NCBI RefSeq assembly: GCF_932294415.1
Contig: NC_065539.1
Span: forward strand, 52,781,501-52,845,500
Source of the DNA: Quercus robur
Lineage: Eukaryota; Streptophyta; Magnoliopsida; Fagales; Fagaceae
Direction of reading: 5' to 3'
Length of the DNA stretch: 64,000 nucleotides
The notes under the pieces were generated by a model, which did not search any database, had not been told where the DNA came from, and saw only the letters and a list, made by a program, of their open reading frames with translations. Positions 36,209 through 47,560 of the stretch are shown in pieces. A program made the translations under genes and the position numbers. Within the stretch, counting starts at the first letter, position 1; every line of letters begins with the position of its first letter.

Positions 36209-36984
36209 TGGTTGGATTCTGAGCAACAAGTGATAAACCATATTCAAGATGGATTTCAAGAGCGATTTCAAGAGCTCTATAAATCACAACACCTATCTTC
36301 AATTGCCCACTTTGATTTTGAAGTGGACTGGGCCACCACTCTTTCAGAAGAAGACTCGAGGATGCTATCTGCCAACATCTCTCTTCTAGAAATTTGGAAA
36401 GCTTTATTCTCTCTAAAGCCCTTCAAAGCTCCTGGAGCAGATGGGCTCCATGCGGGTTTTTTCACCACTTTTGGTCCACTCTTAGAAGCTTAGTCACTGA
36501 GAAAGTCCAAAACATCTTTGCTTCAACAAAAATGCCAGCCTACCTCAATCAAACTCTTGTCGTTCTTATCCCGAAAAGAATTGGACCTAAGCATCTAGGA
36601 CACTTTCGGCCAATCAACCTCTGCACGACAGTTTATAAAATTGTTTCGAAGATCATTGTTAATAGGATCCAGCCCTTTATGAAGCAACTTGTTTCTCCTT
36701 TTCAAGCGGCTTTTATCCCAAGAAGGAAAGGTCTAGATAACAAGATAATTACCGAGGAAATTCTGCATTCAATGGAAAAGAAAAAAGGACGTTTTGGAGT
36801 TATGGCTTTAAAAATTGATCTTGAGAAAGCCTTTGACAGGTTGGAATGGAGTTTTATCAGAGAAATTATTATTCATTTCAACTTCCCTTCAGACCTCATA
36901 GCCATCATTATGGATTGTATCTCATCTTCCTCTATCTCTGTTCTATTCAATGGGGGTAAGTTAGAGTCCTTTGAAAGCTCAGAA
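36209..36984 (+). pseudogene. LINE ORF2, reverse transcriptase N-terminal part
   Basis: Typical L1 RT words are present: KAPGADGLHAGFF, LVVLIPK, HFRPINLCTTVYKIVSKI, NRIQPFM, QAAFIPRRKG, and motif A in LKIDLEKAFDRLEWSF. The frame changes after the first word, so two frames are needed to follow it. It stops at an inserted solo LTR. Motif B (RGIRQGDPMSPYIL) resumes at about 38048, but the catalytic FADD motif is not present because the sequence jumps from motif B to the zinc-binding region. Confidence 0.88.
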
Positions 36985-38041
36985 ATGTGTTAAAACACAA
37001 GAGCTGTTTAGATCCCCAAATTAGAGTTACGGTTCGATTGATTTTACTCTAACTTAACTAAGTGCGAAATAGAGTAAATGCAAGTGAATAAACAAATAAA
37101 CTACTGTAACCCATAATCATAAAACCACCCAGTAAAATGAAAGGTAAAAGAATAGGGAAGAAGAATGCAAACACAAGACAACATGCCGATGTGTTATTAA
37201 AGAGGAAACTGAAGAACTCGGCGAAAAACCTCTCCGCCGCCCTCCAAGCGGTAATCGATCCACTAGACAATCAGTTGGCATACATGAGTAGCAAGAGACC
37301 CTTCAAGCCTAATCTACCCAATGCACTTAAGCCCTCCAAGCTCCTACTCCAACAAGGCTTCTCGGAACCGTGTCTTATCTAGCTCTCCGGATCCTGCAAT
37401 ACACCCGATTGCATCCGCCAAAGCTTGGCTTCTTCCAATGCTTCTCAGCAGCACCAAAACCTCACTTGACACTCTGAAATGATGTGGTAAATGTTTGGGC
37501 TATCAACCTCTCAAGGATATGAAAATGGAGAGGTAGGAGTTGAGGAAAAATCACAATAGATTATGTAGAGAAATGTGGGTATAATAATCTCTAACTCTTA
37601 AGTATAGTGGCTAGGGTTTTCTCTCAAAAGCACTCCTCAACATTTGTAGGTAATATGGGTATATATAGTGTGGGTACTAAAAGTGTGTATCAGAAATGAC
37701 AGTTCAGCAAAACAGAATATTTCGCGGGTATCTCACGGGAAGGCCTTACCCACGAGACACTCGCAAAAACCAGTTGCCTCCATCCTATCCTGACTCTTTG
37801 CTTTCCAGTCATGTGCAGGGCACATGCTCCACTTCGCGGGAAGCCTACTCGTGAGCTACTTGTGAAAACAACTTTAGTCTTCAATTGTCTTGAATCTTTA
37901 CACACTCTCTCTTTCACACACAACCCTTACAAATAAATCCCACATACAATATAGGGTACATAAGATTAAACATAATTACATTCAAATTTGGTATGGAATT
38001 AAAGCCAACATAAACTAGTTGTAAATTACAACTTTACATCC
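36985..38041 (-). mobile_element. Solo LTR of another family inside the LINE
   Basis: A block of about 1.05 kb splits LINE motif A from motif B. Read on the minus strand it looks like an LTR: a TGTAAAG start region, CG-rich words (CACGAG, CCGCGAA) in the U3-like part, a TATATATA box near 37660, GAGAAAACCCTAGCC after it, and an end near TTTTAACACA. I could not find a clean target duplication, so the ends are approximate and the assignment is inference from layout. Confidence 0.6.
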
Positions 38042-39115
38042 TTCACCTTGTCCCGTGGGATTAGACAAGGAGACCCAATGTCTCCCTACATCTTGGGCTC
38101 CCTCAAGGGATGGTAATTTTTCTCTTAAATTAGCATATATTCTTGCCAAAGGGTTAAATTCTTTGAACCTTCCCACTCTTGCTTCTAGTTGGATTTGGAA
38201 AGTGAAAGCTCTTCAAAAACTTCTCATTTTCCTTTGGTTATGCTCTTACAATAGCATACCGATTAGAGAAGTGTTGGGTTCAAGGGGTTTTACCATTGAT
38301 CAATCATGCCCTCTTTGCAACAACCACTTGGAAACTATTGACCATCTTCTTAGGGAATGCCAAGCCTCTGTTAGTTTCTGGAATCAACTTAGAGTTCCTA
38401 CAAAAGCTATAATCTTTTGGTCTCCCTCTTTTGGAATAGCTGCATTTCAATAGCACTTGTAGCTTCACTTCAAGACACCTCCACATTCATTGGAAAACTC
38501 TCTTCATTTTTGGGCTATGGACCTTATGGCTAAACAAAAACTCTGCAGCTTTCCAAGGAAAGTAGCACAACCCCTCTATTGCCAAAATATGTATTGCAAA
38601 AGCTGTTGAATTTCACTTTCTCATCTAAGGAACTGACCAAAAAAACAAAAAAATTCAGCACCCCGTCTCTTGGACCAAGCCGGACCTAGGATGGTATAAA
38701 CTAAACATGGATGCATCTATTTTGCTATCCTCAAACTATGCAAGTGGGGGTGGGCTTATGAGGGACTCTTATGGCTCTTGGATTAGAGGTTTTTCTAGAC
38801 TCATTGGTGCCTCAAACTACCTTCTTGTTAAGCTTTGGGCTTTAAGAGATGGCATCACTATGGCCAAAAACCTCAACATTACCAAGCTTGTTATTAATGT
38901 CGATGCAGCAAAATTCATTTCCCTTTTCTAGCAGGAACATGCCCAAGCTTTCTAGGAATACCACATGTAGCACTGCTTCGGGGAAACTAACAAAGTTGCT
39001 GATCTCCTTGCTAAACTTGGCCGTGGCCAATTTGAACCTTTTATTTCTTATATAACGCTTCCTTTTGTTGTTATAGAGGCTCTTTCTTTTGATTGTAATG
39101 CTGTTCCTTGTACCC
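38042..39115 (+). pseudogene. LINE ORF2, zinc-binding and RNase H-like end
   Basis: After the motif B remnant the frame reads SRDGNFSLKLAY, SSWIWKVKALQKLLIFLWL and CPLCNNHLETIDHLLREC, the zf-RVT domain at the C-terminus of plant LINE RTs. From 38707 MDASILLSSNYASGGGLMRD and LWALRDGITMAKNL are RNase H-like. The order agrees with plant L1 elements that acquired an RNase H domain. Frames are broken. Confidence 0.85.
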
Positions 39116-39255
39116 ATTTAATTTGGGCTTCAACTACTTATGATTAATATTATTAACCCCGTATTCTACCCAAAAAAAAAAAAAACAAAACAAAAAAAAC
39201 AAAGATATAAAATAAACACATTAAAAATCAAGCTGGGTGTTGGAGAAAGGACAGT

Positions 39256-40915
39256 TCAAGGCATAAAATCAATAGATAAAATATTGTACATGACCATATC
39301 CCTAGTCTCACCTTTATTAAAGCTATACTTCCTCAACACACATTCCTTGAGGAAGCCAACTTTGTCTAAGACCCTCTGAGAACCCTTGTTCTCTAATTCA
39401 ACCAAACCTTGAAACCTAACCACATCTAGTAATTCTTTTAGCCCTTCAATAATAGCCATCTTCACTGCTCTAGTTGTTATACCATGCCCCTAGTACTCAA
39501 CAGCTAAGGCATATCCAACATCTGCCTTACACCGGTCATCACTGGAACGTGGCATTATGATAACAAAACCAATTGAACGATTGTCTATGCATATGGATCT
39601 ACAATAAGGGTTTGGAATGCAATAGTCATTGATGTAAGAAACTACTTCTTGCTTGGAGGTGAAGGTGTTCCACCTTGTGAAGCGCGTCACTTTTTCATTT
39701 CCACCACACATTAAGAAGTCATCAACATCTGAAATTTTGTATGGATGAAGTGTGATCTTTGAAAGATTAGGCCCTGTTTGGATTTTTTTTTTTTCATCAC
39801 TCATCACTTAAAATACCCCAACTCCCTACTCGAAGTCTGTTTGGCACACATCACTCAAATTTTTCAACTTTTTGTGGACCCCATACCTGAAACTTGGTCA
39901 GAGCAAACTCCAAATCCACAGCCAAACCAAAACTTACAGACACCACCATAATCACCGACCCCTGAACAACCACTGAATCAACCTAACGCACCAAACCCCA
40001 AATCCATAGCCAAACCATAATCACACCCATTTCTAAAATCTCAAACCAAATACCAAACCCACACCAATGACCACCACAATCATACCCAATTCTCAAATCT
40101 CAAACTAGGTACCACCACGATCAAACCCACGGCCCATGCCCACCGGAAACCCACAACTTGAAACCCGATCTAAAACCCACGGCCCATGCCCATCAGAAAC
40201 CCACAACTTGAAATCTGATTTGAAACCCAAACCCACGACCACGACCCAATCCCAAACCCACCCCCACTAAAACAGACCCACAGATGAGACCCACCACTGA
40301 AATGCCGGCCACCTTACAGCCAAGTGGGTACTCTCCCATTTGAGGCCACAAACCAGAGCAAACAAATCGGTCAGCAGCGAAAACTCGGCACAAAACATTG
40401 AGCAAAAGCGTGACAGCGTAGTCAGCCACGTTCTCAGAGTTGGCGTCACCGGAATTGGTGACGGCAATGCCATGATGGCGGCACTCGACAAGGTCGACTT
40501 GGTCAAGGCCGGCGCTGGAGCCATTGATGGATCATGGATGGTTCAGAGAAAATGAGGTTAGGAAGTAAGGAAACGGAGAATAGAGAAATAAAGAGTAAAG
40601 GCAAAAAGTGTTTTTAGTGGGATGAGACACTGATAGTGGGACCCATTTGTGCTGAAGAATTACAAATTGCCATTGGAAACTGAGTTTTCGAAATTGAAAA
40701 CACCTAAAATGTGTTTTCAGTTTCCATAACTCATCACTCAAAAATCAGAGAATTGAGTGATGGAAACAAAAACTGAAAACAATTGAAAACAAAAACCAAA
40801 CAGACTTTTCAGCTATGGATCCCACCATTTTTGAGTTATGAGTGATGGAAATAGAGTTATAAGTTATGGAAATCATAAATCCAAACAGCCCCTTAATCTC
40901 CATCTCCTTTGACAT
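39256..40915 (-). pseudogene. GNAT pseudogene carrying a PIF/Harbinger insertion
   Basis: Read on the minus strand, the gene starts MSKEMEI (ATG at 40913-40915), is interrupted by the element 39770-40892 with a TTA duplication, and continues LSKITLHPYKISDVDDFLMC. Further motifs are YCRSICIDNRSIGFVIIMP, DVGYALAVEY and, after a TAG at 39490-39492 (where the family has Trp), GHGITTRAVKMAI, NKGSQRVLDKVGFLKECVLRKY. It ends near SIDFMP at 39256. Length without the insert is about 185 residues, normal for plant RimJ/RimL-like proteins. One stop plus the insertion make it a pseudogene, though a fairly well preserved one. Confidence 0.9.
39770..40892. mobile_element. PIF/Harbinger-type non-autonomous transposon
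   Basis: The terminal inverted repeats are GGCCCTGTTTGGAT at the left and the reverse complement of GGGGCTGTTTGGAT at the right. The 3-bp duplication TTA (39767-39769 and 40893-40895) is characteristic of the superfamily. Without the insert and one TTA the GNAT frame continues smoothly, which supports the boundaries. At 1123 bp it has no transposase. The middle (about 40080-40560) is richer in G and C than the surroundings and holds an 85-codon minus-strand frame, possibly captured sequence. Confidence 0.88.
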
Positions 40916-41698
40916 GTCAAATGGTGGGAACAATAGGTGGTTCGGTTTGTTGAGAAATGGAAGTAATATGTGTTTCTAAAGTTTGCAATACCTATTATAG
41001 GATTCTTTTGAATTTTGACCTTATCATAAAAAAAAAAAAAAAATAAATAAATAAATAAAAAAAAAAAAATCTAGTTTATTCATTCAACAAACCGGAAAAA
41101 CTAGTTTAATAGCTCAATGGATATGCTAACCTTGGCTTTCTTAAAGATGTATCAAAGCTCTGACTGTTCCCAACCTACATTACACAATTAATGTAGAAAA
41201 AGTTACAGAATGCTTTTTAGAAATTAGCAACCGCTGTAGTTGGTGGTTTAATTAATTTACCTCTAAAATAGAAAGAAAAATATTCTCACACTAGATTACA
41301 TCCACTATTTCACACAGGCATCTACAATTGATGTAGGAATGCATTTACAATTGATGTAGGAATGTCCACATTTTAACACATAAAAGTGGTGAAAAAAAAA
41401 CATATATGAAATAGTTGATGGGTGAGAATCAAAACTGTAGAATGCACAACTTTTAAAATTTCTTATCTTTCTCTCTCTTTCTGATATAGTTGTATTTTTA
41501 TTCAGCTTACAGTTTAAGTAAAATAAACTAATAAAAATAAATCATATCAAACAAACACTAGATAATTGTTCTTCTTGCTGACTCAAAAATTAAAATATGG
41601 TGATTATACTTTCATTGCTTTGCTGACCTTCTCCGTCCCCCTCCCCCCACCCCCCCCCCCCCCCCCCCTCTCGCAAAAAGAAGAAGAAGAAGAAAAAA
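40916..41698. other. Non-coding sequence with simple repeats
   Basis: Contains an AAAT-type microsatellite (about 41028-41070), a two-copy 22-bp repeat (about 41325-41370, word ACAATTGATGTAGGAATG), and a long C run followed by AAG repeats (41642-41695). No gene seen. Confidence 0.6.
41642..41668. repeat. Poly-C run
   Basis: Almost uninterrupted C for about 27 bases, immediately before the third U2 segment; a possible assembly-sensitive site. Confidence 0.85.
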
Positions 41699-42409
41699 AG
41701 AACTAATGGAATACTTCGACATAATAGTGTACCTCTTATTATGGATCCCAATCCACTACACATCCGCGATACCCGTAAAGAAGAAAAATAGAATCATATT
41801 TCACTAAATATCTGTCTATCATTGCAAGGAAAACCAAAAACAAATCTCACAAAACCAACTTGTGATTCTGAATGATGATGCATCCCAGGGGAAAACGTTA
41901 AAACAACATCGTTTTGAAGGGAAGAAGTACATCAAAAGATTGGAAATTCAAGGTCCCTACTTGACGTGAAAGTTCTATTTAATATTAATTATACAATTAT
42001 AGAAGCTCTATCAGAAAAATAAATTATGGGAATCTAGGCTATTTGATTTGAAAAAGCAGTCAATTGAGTTAGTCATAAACAGCACCATATAAAAGAACTT
42101 AAGTATTACTTTGTTTTCTAGCTTATTGAAAGAAAATGAGGAGTGGGGAAAATAGTGACTACCCTACCTAATTGTGACAACACCATAAGGACCACCAAGC
42201 ATTTGTAAAGTTACTTTTTTCTTCTATTTAGGAATAATTGAACCCTAGTTGCTTCCAATAAAAACATTAAAAAAAAGTTAGTTAAGTAATTATTATTCTT
42301 TCTATGTAAGAATAATTGAAACCCTTGTCGTATCCAACAAAAACCAAAAAAAATAAAAGTCAGTTGAGTTATAAAGTTCTTAAATCTCTTTTAAATTAAC
42401 TTTAGCCAC

Positions 42410-42565
42410 AAACTTTTGATGAACATCAGGTCTTAGATGAATCTTATATCTAATATAGTTTATTGTTCATCAAGTCTTATCTCTTAGATAAGTCTTGTAT
42501 TTAATATAGTTTATTGTTCATCAAGTCTTATCTATCTAAGTCTCATATCTTGATATGGTTTATTG
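42410..42565. repeat. Expanded minisatellite beside U2 copy 3
   Basis: The same word set as at 5100-5245 (TTATTGTTCATCAAGTCTTA), here with at least one extra unit. Confidence 0.6.
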
Positions 42566-42754
42566 TGGCTCATAGATCAACACCAATACTTTGACGTTCT
42601 AGAATTGTGACCATACCCTTCAAAGTAGTAATTAAAAACCTAGAGCGTGAAACTTGTTGCATTTTATATCGACTATCAGAAATAAATTATAAATTATACT
42701 TACACCAAACAAACTAGAACTTAATGGACATCAAACCCGACCAAATTCAATCTC

Positions 42755-42772
42755 TTAGACTGGAATTAGGTG
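42755..42772 (-). terminator. Plant snRNA 3' box of U2 copy 3
   Basis: On the minus strand CA, nine bases, AGTCTAA follows the U2 end and fits CA(N)3-10AGTNNAA exactly. Confidence 0.75.
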
Positions 42773-42965
42773 GGGTGCGCCAGGCCCGAGCAATAGTGCA
42801 ACGCATGGGCAACGCTTGAGAGCCCCAGCAGCAGGCTACTGTGGTGGGCTCTCCCCCTCAAGAAATAAATTTAATATCGTGTGGGCCGATGACCCACATA
42901 TCAGATATTAAACTGATAAGAACAGATACTACACTTGATCTTAGCCAAAAGGCCGAGAAAGGTAT
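42771..42965 (-). ncRNA. U2: U2 spliceosomal snRNA gene, copy 3
   Basis: A 195-nt minus-strand U2 with the same 5' end, GTAGTA branch-site-pairing region and ATTTCTTG Sm site as copy 1. I see about three differences from copy 1, in the 3' stem-loops. USE, TATA and 3' box are all present, so it looks expressible. Its neighbour upstream on the minus strand is the LTR element at 43964, about 1 kb from the transcription start. Confidence 0.92.
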
Positions 42966-42991
42966 GCTTTGCCCATCTTCTGATTTTCCCT

Positions 42992-43041
42992 TTTATACCT
43001 CAGCTCTGTTTATCCCTCCTCTCTCTTACACAATGTGGGAC
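42992..43041 (-). promoter_or_regulatory. USE and TATA box of U2 copy 3
   Basis: GTCCCACATTG (43031-43041) and TATAAA (42992-42997) on the minus strand, with 33 bp between them and TATA 32 bases before the U2 start. Confidence 0.88.
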
Positions 43042-45778
43042 TCGGCATTTGAAACCAGCAAGAGTGGAAGCACATCTTGTCAACGTATCTCTCATATGCA
43101 CTTAACCAGGAAGGTGTCTTAGCATATGCTGTTAATTGAAAGCGAAGAGCCATTGCATTTGGTGATAAAATATATAACAAACTACCTTACAAAATCTTAG
43201 AGATAGTAGATAGACTGCATCTCACTTATTTACATACTCAAAAATATTAGATTTAGATTTTTATTATTTAGATGGGTAGTAGGCTTTGATATCAGTAACA
43301 CAAACACAAAGATAAAGACATGGAAATATGGAAGAAGACTGCTTCTTGCATTCATTGGTTTCTTACAAAAGAATTACACTCCTTTTACAGGAGGGGAGAT
43401 GGAACGAAAGAATTTATAGGTGTCCCAATAATTCTTGGGCATCTATATTCTTTTTCATAGTAATCTGGCTAGCACCTTGCTGTTACAATGGTCCACCAAG
43501 TTTCACATGTGCAAATCTCGACCCCCCATTTGGTTGATGAGGTTGTAATATTCTTTTTCGTCTAAAGATGACAAAGAGATAAGGCTCTAGTTATTATCAT
43601 CAATCTAACGTAGGCCTTCTATGTCCTTTGCTAATAAAAACAAGCCATATGACTCATCAAGAGTTTTTCTTGTGGTAATGTCTTCTAGCAAATCTTCAAC
43701 TTTTTTGACTTGATTTTTAGTTGGACGTGTAGTTGATTGGTATTTGAGTACCCAAAAAAAAACAATCTTAAAAAATAATGTGTCAATATTTTTAACTTCT
43801 AGAAAATGAAAATTTAAATCTAGATTATGAAAAACACAAAAGAATCATCTTATTTGAGAAAGAAAAATGCATATTCCCTCTTGCTTTGAAGCCACAAATA
43901 ATTGAAAAGGAAAAGGTTTTCTTGCATACTTATATGCGCAATTGCTGCATAATGGGTTATGTGTGATAGGCCACAAACTGAATGACCCCTTATGATAGAA
44001 ATTAATTAATTAATTAACCAAGTTATTAATTAATCAATTTAACATGCAAACGCGTGATAGCACAAACAAAATAATGCAGCGGAAAATAAATAACACGATG
44101 ATTTATTTACGAATGGGAAAAACCTAACGGCAAAAACCCCACCGGGTGATTTTCAGGTCACCACTCCCGAAACTCCACTATTATCACAACAAGCGGTTAC
44201 AAGTAAAGAAATCCAAGTACCTTACCAACCTACAGTTGAACCCTTACCCCAATACCCAATTGGACTTGTTCTGTAGTGACAATTCCCCTTTCTGATGCAC
44301 AACTCCCAGTACGTGACTAACCAATTGCGCGGATCCCAGTACGCGACTTCAATCACCAACTAAGAAGGTTGTTGGTTGCAAAGTTCTTCAGTTCATCCAA
44401 ATGATGAAGATCAAAAAGATGCTTGGTCACAAAACCCTACGGTGCACATACACAGCAACTTCTTCAAGAGAAGGAGATGAACTAGGGCAAGAACTTCGTC
44501 TCCGGTCACAATTTGCTTGAACAAAGTTTGCTCAATACTTGTGCAACTTGTGAACCATTTGATGGCCCTTAAACTGATCCTTTTATATGTCTAGGTTTAG
44601 GAGAAAAGAAGGCCTAAAGACACATTCACAAATCCAAAGAAAATCAGATTGAAATTCTGAAAATCTTAAACCTCGACAGATAGCAGGTGTCGAGCACACC
44701 AAATAAAGAACAGCTTCCTTAAGCTCGATAGATGCAATTGTCGACCAGCTGTTGAGCTTTAATGATTTTGCACTCTGAACTTTTTTTTTTGAACAGACTT
44801 GAAAGCTTCAATACGTGATCTTGAAACAAGGTTTCTTGAAGTATTTAAAACATCCTAAATCTACCCAAATACAAGTAAAGTGCATTTTGTCAAAGGATAA
44901 GCCAATTACATAAAATCAAGGCATATGTTCTTAACATGTGAAACACATATGTTCTAACAATCTCCCCCTTTGGCAATCCATGACAAAACCACAACAAACA
45001 AATGACATATGAGAGAAGTCATAAATCACTCAACTCATATTCACTTGTTGAATACAATAAAATATATCTTAACACAAACTCTTGAAAAACTTTACAAGAA
45101 GAGACTTTATGGCAAGTAGACTTTGACAATCTGTATTTCTGAAACACTTTAAACAAAACTCATCAAGGCATCTTGTGTGAAACAGAAATAATAGATTACA
45201 TACAAGTATAAGAAACATGTGTATAAAGAGCGAAAAGAAACAACACATGAAGGGGTAGGTGAAAGAAAAACATACATCAATATAAATAAGGAAATAAGTA
45301 CAATGTATGTCTAGAAATAGTCACAAGACCTCATGTACAAGAGTAATGTATCCAAAAAGAAATGAAAGAAAAGGTACATACTATCCTCACTACATCCCTC
45401 AGAAATGTATCAACACTCCCTCTAACAAAATGATCCTATACTAACGCTCCCCCTAAGATAGACTACTCTCATACCAAAACTACTCCCCCTTTTTGTCACG
45501 AATGACAAAGGGTAAGAGTGTCAAGTAGACATCTCATCGGTAGAGCTAGTATCTCCATCATCATCATCTGAAGCATCATCGTCATCACCATCATCATCAT
45601 CCTCATCCTCAGAAGCAGAAGCCACAGGAGAAGGCGGTGAAGAAGTAGCCTCAGGAGCAAAGCCACCCATAGACGCTTGTCGTCGAGCAATACGACCGAC
45701 ACGAACGTTCACCTGATACAACTCCGTAGAGTGTATCGAAGTGAGCATCCATGCGCTACAGCTGTGCCATAATATCTC

Positions 45779-46894
45779 CTAGAGACACATCGCTCGAAGA
45801 GGAAGGAGGAGCTGATGTGGATGGAGCCGAACGGGATGGAGCGGAACGAGAGAAAGAGCCGCTGAATCCGACTGCCGCAACCGAAGTTGGGCCTCGCTAC
45901 ATTTAACGGTAGCGTAATCTATGGAACACATGACAGTGGAGTGGTCGAATGAGGGAAATGGAACAGAAAAGTGGTGTAGAATCCTCATGACAGCAGAAGG
46001 AAAGATGAGCTTATCACAGGTCGCCGAATCTAGATGAACATCTATGATAGACAGAATGAAATGAGAAGGGAAGTCTATGGTGAGATGCTCAAGAAGAGAC
46101 AACAAAAACCGAGCACAAGGCTCTGTGATGGAGTTATAGTGAGAAAGGGGATGCAAAACAAAAGTCATCACCATATTCATGAATCTAGGACCTTTAGCAA
46201 AAGGTTGACATAGTGTAAAAAGACGCTCACCCCAAGAAATAGGGCTCTCAGAGAAAGCGAACATGAGCTCATCCCTGGACACAGTCCTCAGACGCTCATA
46301 GCTAGGATAATCAGGAAACTCTATCCTAGGAACCTGAAGCACATCTGCAACTAGCTGCGGTGTGATAGGAATGCGCGTACCTCGAACGCGAGTGAAGAAA
46401 CGAGGTACTGACCGATCAATCCTGTGCATGTTGGAGTAGAACTCCTGAATCAGCACGAGAGGACAGGTGACCGGGGCGTCACACAGTGACTCCCATCCCC
46501 TACTATGAATGACAGAAGGAAGGTTGGTGTCAGCAAAATCTGACAAGATGACTTGGCATTCCGAATGAATGCCTCGTCGAGAAAAGTTCTTCGAAAATGC
46601 CTTAAAGGCATCATCATCACGGAACCGGATATGAGATAAGGTAGGATCAGATGAAGAAGAAGCACCAGAACGAAGAGGGTTCCAGGCTGGAGTGGATTTA
46701 CGCTTAGGTGCAATAGACATGACTAACGTAAACAACAGAGAGGGAGAAAAAGACAGACAATCAGAAAAGTCCCAAACATTTTCAAATATATCAAATATAT
46801 TGAAAAGAAGTACGTATGCATGGGAAATGCATGAACATGTGACATGCAAAAGAATTTTCACCATGGGCTCAGCCCAATCCAAACCTACCAGCAT
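45779..46894 (-). CDS. Extra protein of the family-A element, unknown function
   Basis: An open frame of 371 residues on the minus strand; an internal ATG at about residue 64 (MSIAPKRKSTPAWNP) is a more plausible start. Features: a basic start, SHIRFRDDDAFKAFSKNFSR, SRGWESLCDAPVTCPLVLIQ, ITPQLVADVLQVPRIEFPDY, and RFLLSLLEHLTIDFPSHF. A neighbouring frame (45521-45748) carries a very acidic tail. The element at 19488-26250 has a diverged homologue. It resembles the plant-transposon-associated domain of unknown function common beside LTR elements, as far as I can judge without a search. It sits in the place where some copia lineages carry an envelope-like frame; no membrane segment typical of an envelope is obvious. 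Confidence 0.6.
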   Translation of the reverse strand: MLVGLDWAEPMVKILLHVTCSCISHAYVLLFNIFDIFENVWDFSDCLSFSPSLLFTLVMSIAPKRKSTPAWNPLRSGASSSSDPTLSHIRFRDDDAFKAFSKNFSRRGIHSECQVILSDFADTNLPSVIHSRGWESLCDAPVTCPLVLIQEFYSNMHRIDRSVPRFFTRVRGTRIPITPQLVADVLQVPRIEFPDYPSYERLRTVSRDELMFAFSESPISWGERLFTLCQPFAKGPRFMNMVMTFVLHPLSHYNSITEPCARFLLSLLEHLTIDFPSHFILSIIDVHLDSATCDKLIFPSAVMRILHHFSVPFPSFDHSTVMCSIDYATVKCSEAQLRLRQSDSAALSLVPLHPVRLHPHQLLLPLRAMCL

Positions 46895-47269
46895 ACAATC
46901 ATATAGCGCACATCTAAATGCATGGCAAGATCATTATAATGCGAATGTGATGCAATGTATGAGGTTTTAAACACATGTAAGTGAAAACCCAACCCAAAAT
47001 TTCAATGAAATCTCATCAATTTTTAAAAACCCCAAAAATTTCCAAAAACCCCAAATCCTAGGTTTCAAAACATGAAATGCATGAATGAGAAAGGATTAGA
47101 AGCTTACCAAGTGAGGAAAAACGTGAAAAAACTTGGAAAATCCTTGAGAACTAAGATAGGAGTGAGATTGGAGAGTTTTTTGGAGAGAAACAGAGAAGTG
47201 TCGAGAGAGAGATTGATGGAAATGAAGACCGGATTGCGTATGGGCTTTATATAGGAAAGCCTGTAATTC

Positions 47270-47560
47270 TCAACAGATGAAGGTATCGACAAGTGTCGAG
47301 ATATCTGTCGAGTAGGTGTCGAGAAAATCCACGTCGATAGCTGAGTTATCGAGGAGGTATCGAGGATCAACTTATCTGATTTAAGAACAGAAGCTCGATC
47401 GATCCACCAGGTATCAAGAAGCTATCGAGCATACAGATCCAATCTCGATAGATCCACTAGGTATCGAGGTGCAGGCGAGATTACGATAAGAAAAAGCTTA
47501 AGGAAGCTCGACAAATAGCTAGCTATCGAGGAGGTGTCGAGCTAGCTTTTAAAAGCAGTT
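47270..47560. repeat. CG-containing short-word cluster (second family-A copy)
   Basis: Words such as TATCGAGGAGGTATCGAGG, CTCGATAGATCCACTAGG and GTGTCGAG recur in both senses, matching the cluster at 22630-22920 on the other strand. Confidence 0.7.

Larger units (their letters stand above)
27240..39200 (+). mobile_element. L1-type LINE, interrupted and partly deleted
   Basis: In plus-strand order this holds ORF1 (27276-27704, resuming at 33413-33850), a spacer, an APE-type endonuclease (about 35060-35760), a reverse transcriptase (about 36400-36984), a zinc-binding and RNase H-like end (about 38042-39100), and a poly-A-rich tail (39172-39200). It is interrupted by a copia element (27705-33407) and a solo LTR (about 36985-38041). 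No clear target duplication was found for the LINE itself. It is dead: stops in several places, and the stretch from RT motif B to the zinc-binding region is missing. Confidence 0.88.
41699..43905. repeat. Third copy of the U2 segment, without the solo LTR
   Basis: The block parallels 3411-6560 in the same orientation, starting AGAACTAATGGAATAC. At 41968-41980 it reads GTGAAAGTTCTATTT, with AGTTC present only once, where the other copy has the solo LTR 3689-4711. Small insertions and deletions and many substitutions make it more diverged than the two arms are from each other. Confidence 0.88.

Noticed and set aside
36970-36990. Target duplication for the solo LTR in the LINE
   Set aside because: The best pair (GCTCA against CTTCA) matches at only three of five bases, so it was not claimed.
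45779-46894. Envelope-like protein interpretation of the extra frame
   Set aside because: Position downstream of gag fits, but no clear signal peptide plus transmembrane arrangement is visible in the main part.
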